This document shows positions 60,061-64,000 of a stretch of DNA of 64,000 bases, piece after piece. Made by a program: the position numbers and the translations under genes. Numbering within the stretch: position 1 is the stretch's first letter; every line of letters begins with the position of its first letter. The notes beneath the pieces were generated by a model. It saw nothing but the letters and a program-made list of their open reading frames with translations. It had not been told where the DNA came from and searched no databases. Location: contig JAEWDM010000019.1 in assembly GCA_023390115.1 (NCBI GenBank), positions 186,001 through 250,000 of the forward strand, in the 5' to 3' direction. The DNA comes from Bacillota bacterium. GTDB lineage: Bacteria; Bacillota; Clostridia; Acetivibrionales; DSM-27016.

Positions 60061-60135
60061 AAATAATTAATTGTGCTCATAATTTGTCATAAAAAGCCGA
60101 TATATTGATAGTAGGTTGTAAATTCTAAAAAAGGT

Positions 60136-61071
60136 ATGGTGCATGCAGTGGACGGCACAGTTGTTATATTGGACTATGCAGATTTTGAAAGAGAAAAGGT
60201 AAAGCATGTCCTCGGACTTGTAGGAAATTTCGAAGTTATTGATATATGCTCGATAGATGAATTCAAGCCTAAAACAGAGAAGCTGGAAAATATATCTCTT
60301 TTTGTAATGGATATCGCTTTCCCGTCCGAAGATCAAGGCTTTGAGCTTCTGGCAAGCATAAAAGCCGGCATTGGCAAAAATGTTCCCACAGTGATAATTT
60401 CCAAGGTTGAAAAGCTTCAATACAGAAACATGGCGGCTAAATACGGTGCAAGTGACTTTATAATCAGGCCCTATAATTCAAACCGTCTGGAGAACTCTAT
60501 AAGAGGTCTTATAAGGCTTGAAAAAAAATTTTCTTACGATACCGGCGGCATAGAAAGCATAGTTATGAGCTTTGACTCTTTTATGGAAAAGCAGTTGTGC
60601 ATGGCGGAGGAAACAAAAAATCCTCTTTCCATAGTAGTCATCACATTGCTCCATCCCATCCAAAGCGCCGAGGACAACCAATACTTTGAAGAAAAAAGCA
60701 ATGCCGCATGCCGTACCGCAATAGATACTATTTCACCTATGCTGAGTATTCCCGATACCTTAATATTTAATAAGGGAAGCGATATACTTGTTGTACTGCC
60801 TCTTACCGACTGTGGATATGCCGGGCTGTGCAATGCTAAAATCCAGGAGAGTATAGATTCAAGCCTTAAGAAGCAAGGAGAAGCTTTTGAGAATTATTTC
60901 TATTCTGTATGCGTAACATATCCCGGGGAGGGACACAATTTTCAGGAGCTTATGAAATCCGCGTACAAGAAAATATCCGACTGGCATACCTCGGTAAAAT
61001 CATGCTCCATTCCCCAGAAAACCAAGCTTTATGCAAAAAAAGTTTATAATACCTACAATAAATGGTATTAA
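60136..61071 (+). CDS. response-regulator-like protein with degenerate GGDEF-like C-terminus
   Basis: 311 residues. The receiver-like domain (about 5-125) has LFVMDIAFPSEDQGFELLAS, TVIISKVEKLQ and ASDFIIRPYN, the last replacing the usual K-P motif with R-P; phospho-acceptance is plausible. The C-terminal about 160-300 has the rough shape of a GGDEF domain but lacks the GG(D/E)EF motif, so no cyclase activity is expected. It follows the HD gene by 75 bases in the same direction, perhaps co-transcribed. Confidence 0.65.
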   Translation: MVHAVDGTVVILDYADFEREKVKHVLGLVGNFEVIDICSIDEFKPKTEKLENISLFVMDIAFPSEDQGFELLASIKAGIGKNVPTVIISKVEKLQYRNMAAKYGASDFIIRPYNSNRLENSIRGLIRLEKKFSYDTGGIESIVMSFDSFMEKQLCMAEETKNPLSIVVITLLHPIQSAEDNQYFEEKSNAACRTAIDTISPMLSIPDTLIFNKGSDILVVLPLTDCGYAGLCNAKIQESIDSSLKKQGEAFENYFYSVCVTYPGEGHNFQELMKSAYKKISDWHTSVKSCSIPQKTKLYAKKVYNTYNKWY

Positions 61072-61079
61072 AATAATAA

Positions 61080-61108
61080 ATCCCGTCGGCGTGAACTGCC
61101 AGCGGGAT
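61080..61108. terminator. bidirectional terminator between convergent genes
   Basis: ATCCCGTCGGC / GCCAGCGGGAT with a seven-base loop between the response-regulator-like gene and atpC. Confidence 0.7.
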
Positions 61109-61131
61109 ATTTTGCTTAAAGTAATGCTTTT

Positions 61132-61539
61132 CTATTTAATCTGCTTTGCAACCTTAAGCCTTGCAACCGCCCTTGCCATTGCAGACTTCGAATGAATATA
61201 TTCAATGCGGCTTGTTCCCTTGCGCAGCCGCTCCTCAGCGCGCTCTGCAGCAGCCTTGGCTCTTGCTATATCAATTTCATCAGGCCATTCGGCTGTATCG
61301 GTTAAAATAATTACCGTATTTTTTTCAATTTCCATAAAGCCTTCACTAAGAGCAGCCTCAAGCCATTCCCCGTCCTTTTTTATTTTTATGGGGCCTATGT
61401 CCACAGCAACTACCATGGGCGCATGATCCTTAAGCACTCCCATTTCACCGTCTGGGGTCCTCAATATAACCGCTTCAACCTCACCTGAAAAAAACTTCCT
61501 TTCAGGTGTAACTATCTCCAGATAAAATACAGCAGCCAT
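61132..61539 (-). CDS. atpC: F-type ATP synthase epsilon subunit
   Basis: 135 residues: FYLEIVTPERKFFSGEVEAV (beta-sandwich start), RTPDGEMGVLKDHAPMVVAV and the C-terminal helical hairpin AKAAAERAEERLRKG. It links catalysis to rotation in F1 and can inhibit hydrolysis. Last gene of the atp operon, 14 bases after atpD. Confidence 0.95.
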   Translation of the reverse strand: MAAVFYLEIVTPERKFFSGEVEAVILRTPDGEMGVLKDHAPMVVAVDIGPIKIKKDGEWLEAALSEGFMEIEKNTVIILTDTAEWPDEIDIARAKAAAERAEERLRKGTSRIEYIHSKSAMARAVARLKVAKQIK

Positions 61540-61553
61540 AAGCTACGCCCCCC

Positions 61554-62948
61554 TTACATCCTGCCCGCTTCCTCATAAACCTCGTCTATTGTGCCTTTCA
61601 TAAAGAAAGCATTCTCAGGAATATGATCCATTTTACCATCTAAAATTTCCTTAAATCCTCTTATAGTCTCCTTTATAGGCACATACCTGCCATGATATCC
61701 CGTAAATTGTTCCGCAACAAAGAATGGCTGGGATAAATATCTCTGTATTTTTCTGGCTCTGAAAACCAAAAGCTTATCCTCTTCCGAAAGCTCGTCCATT
61801 CCAAGCACAGCAATAATGTCCTGAAGCTCCTTATATCTCTGTAAAACCTCCTGAACTTTTCTTGCAACAGAATAATGCTCCTCTCCCACAATACGTGGAT
61901 CAAGAATCCTTGAAATGGAGTCAAGAGGATCAACCGCCGGGTAAATTCCAAGCTCCACTATCTGCCTTGAAAGCACCGTTGTAGCATCAAGATGTGCAAA
62001 TGCGGTAGCAGGAGCAGGGTCAGTAAGGTCATCAGCAGGAACAAAAACCGCCTGAACGGATGTAACCGATCCTTTCTTTGTAGAGGTAATTCTTTCCTGA
62101 AGCTCGCCCACGTCAGTAGCCAGCGTAGGCTGATATCCCACGGCGGAAGGCACCCTTCCAAGCAGCGCCGAAACCTCCGAGCCTGCCTGGATGAATCTGA
62201 AAATATTGTCTATAAACAACAAAACATCCTGTCCAAGAGTATCTCTAAAATATTCTGCCATTGTCAAGCCTGTAAGGCCGACCCTCATTCTGGCTCCGGG
62301 AGGCTCATTCATCTGTCCGAAAACCATTGCCGTTTTTTCTATAACTCCGGAATCCTTCATATCATTCCATAAATCATTTCCTTCTCTGGTTCTCTCTCCC
62401 ACACCTGTAAATACTGAATATCCGCCATGCTCTGTGGCAATATTCCTTATAAGCTCCTGTATAAGCACTGTCTTTCCAACCCCTGCGCCTCCAAACAAGC
62501 CTATCTTCCCCCCCTTTGCATAAGGTGCCAAAAGGTCTATTACTTTTATTCCCGTCTCCAGCATTTCGGCCGCAGGCATTTGTTCCTCAAAGCCGGGCGC
62601 CTTTCTGTGTATTGACCAATACTCGGCGGCATTTACATCTCCCATTTTGTCAACGGGATCTCCAAGCACATTAAAAACTCTGCTGAGCACTTCCTTGCCT
62701 ACGGGAACTTTAATGGCATCTCCCGTATCAACAACATCCATTCCCCTGACCAATCCGTCCGTAGAAGACATTGCAACACATCTTACAGTATCGTTTCCAA
62801 GATGCTGCATCACCTCAACGGTTATACCGCTATCCCCGTCCTTAATTTTCAGGGCATTATAAATTTTAGGAAGCAACCCGCTTTCAAACTTAACATCTAT
62901 TACAGGCCCAATTATCTGGACTATTTTCCCAATCGTCCCTTCTTCCAT
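61554..62948 (-). CDS. atpD: F-type ATP synthase beta subunit
   Basis: 464 residues, the catalytic subunit. GGAGVGKTVLIQELI is the P-loop (about 153), GVGERTREGNDL follows, and LLFIDNIFRFIQAGSEVSAL is the Walker B region; EEHYSVARKVQEVLQRYKEL is near the C-terminus. Complete and normal. In the operon between atpG and atpC. Confidence 0.97.
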   Translation of the reverse strand: MEEGTIGKIVQIIGPVIDVKFESGLLPKIYNALKIKDGDSGITVEVMQHLGNDTVRCVAMSSTDGLVRGMDVVDTGDAIKVPVGKEVLSRVFNVLGDPVDKMGDVNAAEYWSIHRKAPGFEEQMPAAEMLETGIKVIDLLAPYAKGGKIGLFGGAGVGKTVLIQELIRNIATEHGGYSVFTGVGERTREGNDLWNDMKDSGVIEKTAMVFGQMNEPPGARMRVGLTGLTMAEYFRDTLGQDVLLFIDNIFRFIQAGSEVSALLGRVPSAVGYQPTLATDVGELQERITSTKKGSVTSVQAVFVPADDLTDPAPATAFAHLDATTVLSRQIVELGIYPAVDPLDSISRILDPRIVGEEHYSVARKVQEVLQRYKELQDIIAVLGMDELSEEDKLLVFRARKIQRYLSQPFFVAEQFTGYHGRYVPIKETIRGFKEILDGKMDHIPENAFFMKGTIDEVYEEAGRM

Positions 62949-63010
62949 AAATTCACCTCATTCTAAAATTATTCAAGATTAACACTTATATTTTAAGCAA
63001 GCTTAAGGGT

Positions 63011-63904
63011 TTACTTAAGCGCGGCAGCCCCTCCGACTATTTCAGAAATCTCCTGCGTTATGGCGGCCTGCCTTGCTCTGTTGTAATACAGATTGAGCCT
63101 CTGAAGCATATCATCAGCATTTGAGGTTGCGCTGTCCATTGCAGACATTCTCGAACTCTGCTCACTTGTAAAAGCTTCCACAAGAGCTCCGTATATTATT
63201 CCCTTAACATATTTGGGTATAAGCACATTAAATACCGCCTCAGGTGACGGCTCATAGCTCAAAGAATCATCGATCTTAATTTCAGAAGCACTATCTCCCG
63301 GCTTCTTGAAATCTCCCACTATAGCCCCAAGCTCTAAAGGCAGCAGCTTCATTACAGTGGGCTCCTGCTTTATAGTAGATATCATTTTTGTATATATAAT
63401 AGACACATCGTCAAACTCACCACGCTCAAACCCGTCCAAAATAATTTCCGCTATTTCTCTGGCCCTGTATACTGTCGGGTCCTGAACCACATAATCAAAG
63501 TCCGGACTTATATTGTAGCCGGTTTTTGAAAAATACGCGGAGCCCATATGTCCGGCAATAAATAGCAGAGCGTCAGGTGTTTTCCTGATACAGCTTTCAG
63601 CAAGTTTTATAATATTATGGTTATATCCCCCTGCCAGGCCCTTGTCTCCCGTGATTACAATATAAGCCTTTTTACCTCCGGTATTTTCACTCCTTATATC
63701 AAAAAACCTGTTTTCTACATTTCCGCTGTGCCGGAGGATGTCCGCCATAGTAGCCTTAATCCTGTCAAAATAAGGTCTGGTCTGGTCAAGCTGCTGTCTG
63801 GCTTTTTTGAGCTTGGCAGCGGCAATAAGCTTCATTGCCTTTGTAATCTGCCTTATCTCCTTTATACTCTTAACTCTGAGCTTTATTTCACGCATATTAG
63901 CCAT
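63011..63904 (-). CDS. atpG: F-type ATP synthase gamma subunit
   Basis: 297 residues from MANMREIKLRVKSIKEIRQI (ATG 63904 with GGTGAT before it); a longer frame to 63916 is less likely. Central rotor shaft: N-terminal helix ITKAMKLIAAAKLKKARQQL, GLAGGYNHNI, and C-terminal helix NLYYNRARQAAITQEISEIV. Follows atpA by about 20 bases. Confidence 0.95.
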   Translation of the reverse strand: MANMREIKLRVKSIKEIRQITKAMKLIAAAKLKKARQQLDQTRPYFDRIKATMADILRHSGNVENRFFDIRSENTGGKKAYIVITGDKGLAGGYNHNIIKLAESCIRKTPDALLFIAGHMGSAYFSKTGYNISPDFDYVVQDPTVYRAREIAEIILDGFERGEFDDVSIIYTKMISTIKQEPTVMKLLPLELGAIVGDFKKPGDSASEIKIDDSLSYEPSPEAVFNVLIPKYVKGIIYGALVEAFTSEQSSRMSAMDSATSNADDMLQRLNLYYNRARQAAITQEISEIVGGAAALK

Positions 63905-63923
63905 GGTATCACCCACATCCCAC

Positions 63924-64000
63924 TTAAATAAATACTGTCTTAAATTCTTCTATGGCAGCTTTCAGCAAGGCTTCTGTTTCAGAGCTTAATTCACCCGTTT
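63924..64000 (-). CDS. atpA: F-type ATP synthase alpha subunit, C-terminal end only
   Basis: The last 25 residues (TGELSSETEALLKAAIEEFK, TVFI, stop) fit the AtpA C-terminus. The gene runs off the right edge. Gene order atpA-atpG-atpD-atpC on the minus strand is the usual one. Confidence 0.85.
   Translation of the reverse strand, partial: TGELSSETEALLKAAIEEFKTVFI

Overview
The window looks like the chromosome of a low- to mid-GC Gram-positive anaerobe of the class Clostridia. The evidence is: strong AGGAGG-type ribosome binding sites; a T-box leader; HgdC-type 2-hydroxyacyl-CoA dehydratase activases; Clostridia-type AgrD peptides ending in YQPKxPxxL; and mobile elements carrying PrgI, VirB4, TnpV-like and MobC genes. 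I cannot name the species.

Region 1 (1-15.1 kb) is ordinary chromosome: a HAD phosphatase, a T-box-controlled Lrp/aminotransferase operon, a DivIVA-like protein, thioredoxin, a phosphodiester glycosidase pair, alpha-glucan phosphorylase, a beta-lactamase-fold protein, a FAD dehydrogenase and a three-gene dehydratase/activase operon.

Region 2 (15.2-25.9 kb) is the most unusual chromosomal stretch. It holds a double-glycine bacteriocin-like peptide with a small membrane protein ending in an L7/L12-like domain. Next comes a minus-strand block of fructose-bisphosphate aldolase, hemerythrin, cysteine desulfurase and a family 2 encapsulin shell protein. This block is flanked on both sides by a two-gene unit: an AgrC-like membrane sensor without a kinase domain, followed by an AgrD-type cyclic peptide precursor. 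One peptide has the usual Cys, the other a Ser at the ring position, and no AgrB is present in the window. NAD salvage genes follow (nrtR, a decayed pncA, pncB).

Region 3 (about 27.9-42.86 kb, visibly GC-richer) is a decayed composite element, here called A. It contains a collapsed prophage replication block, a toxin-antitoxin pair, a truncated triple-tyrosine-recombinase (RIT) element, remnants of a conjugation module (PrgI, VirB4 with an in-frame TAG, amidoligase, cyclotransferase, NlpC/P60-M23 hydrolase), an inserted resistance segment (Vat-type acetyltransferase, CAT fragment, GrpB family) and an integrase pseudogene.

Region 4 (42,857-58,640, element B) is a well-preserved integrative mobilizable element: Int, Xis, MobA, MobC, a RepA-like ATPase, DUF6076-like protein and metallophosphatase. 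It also carries a defence cluster of a nuclease-methyltransferase fusion, HsdS, a HEPN-like protein and an Mrr-like endonuclease. It is inserted in the anticodon arm of a tRNA-Ser(CGA) gene, whose two halves now lie about 15.8 kb apart. Element B carries its own complete tRNA-Ser(CGA), which presumably replaces the broken copy.

Region 5 (58.7-64 kb) is chromosome again: tadA, an HD-domain protein, a response-regulator-like protein and the F-type ATP synthase genes atpC, atpD, atpG and the end of atpA.
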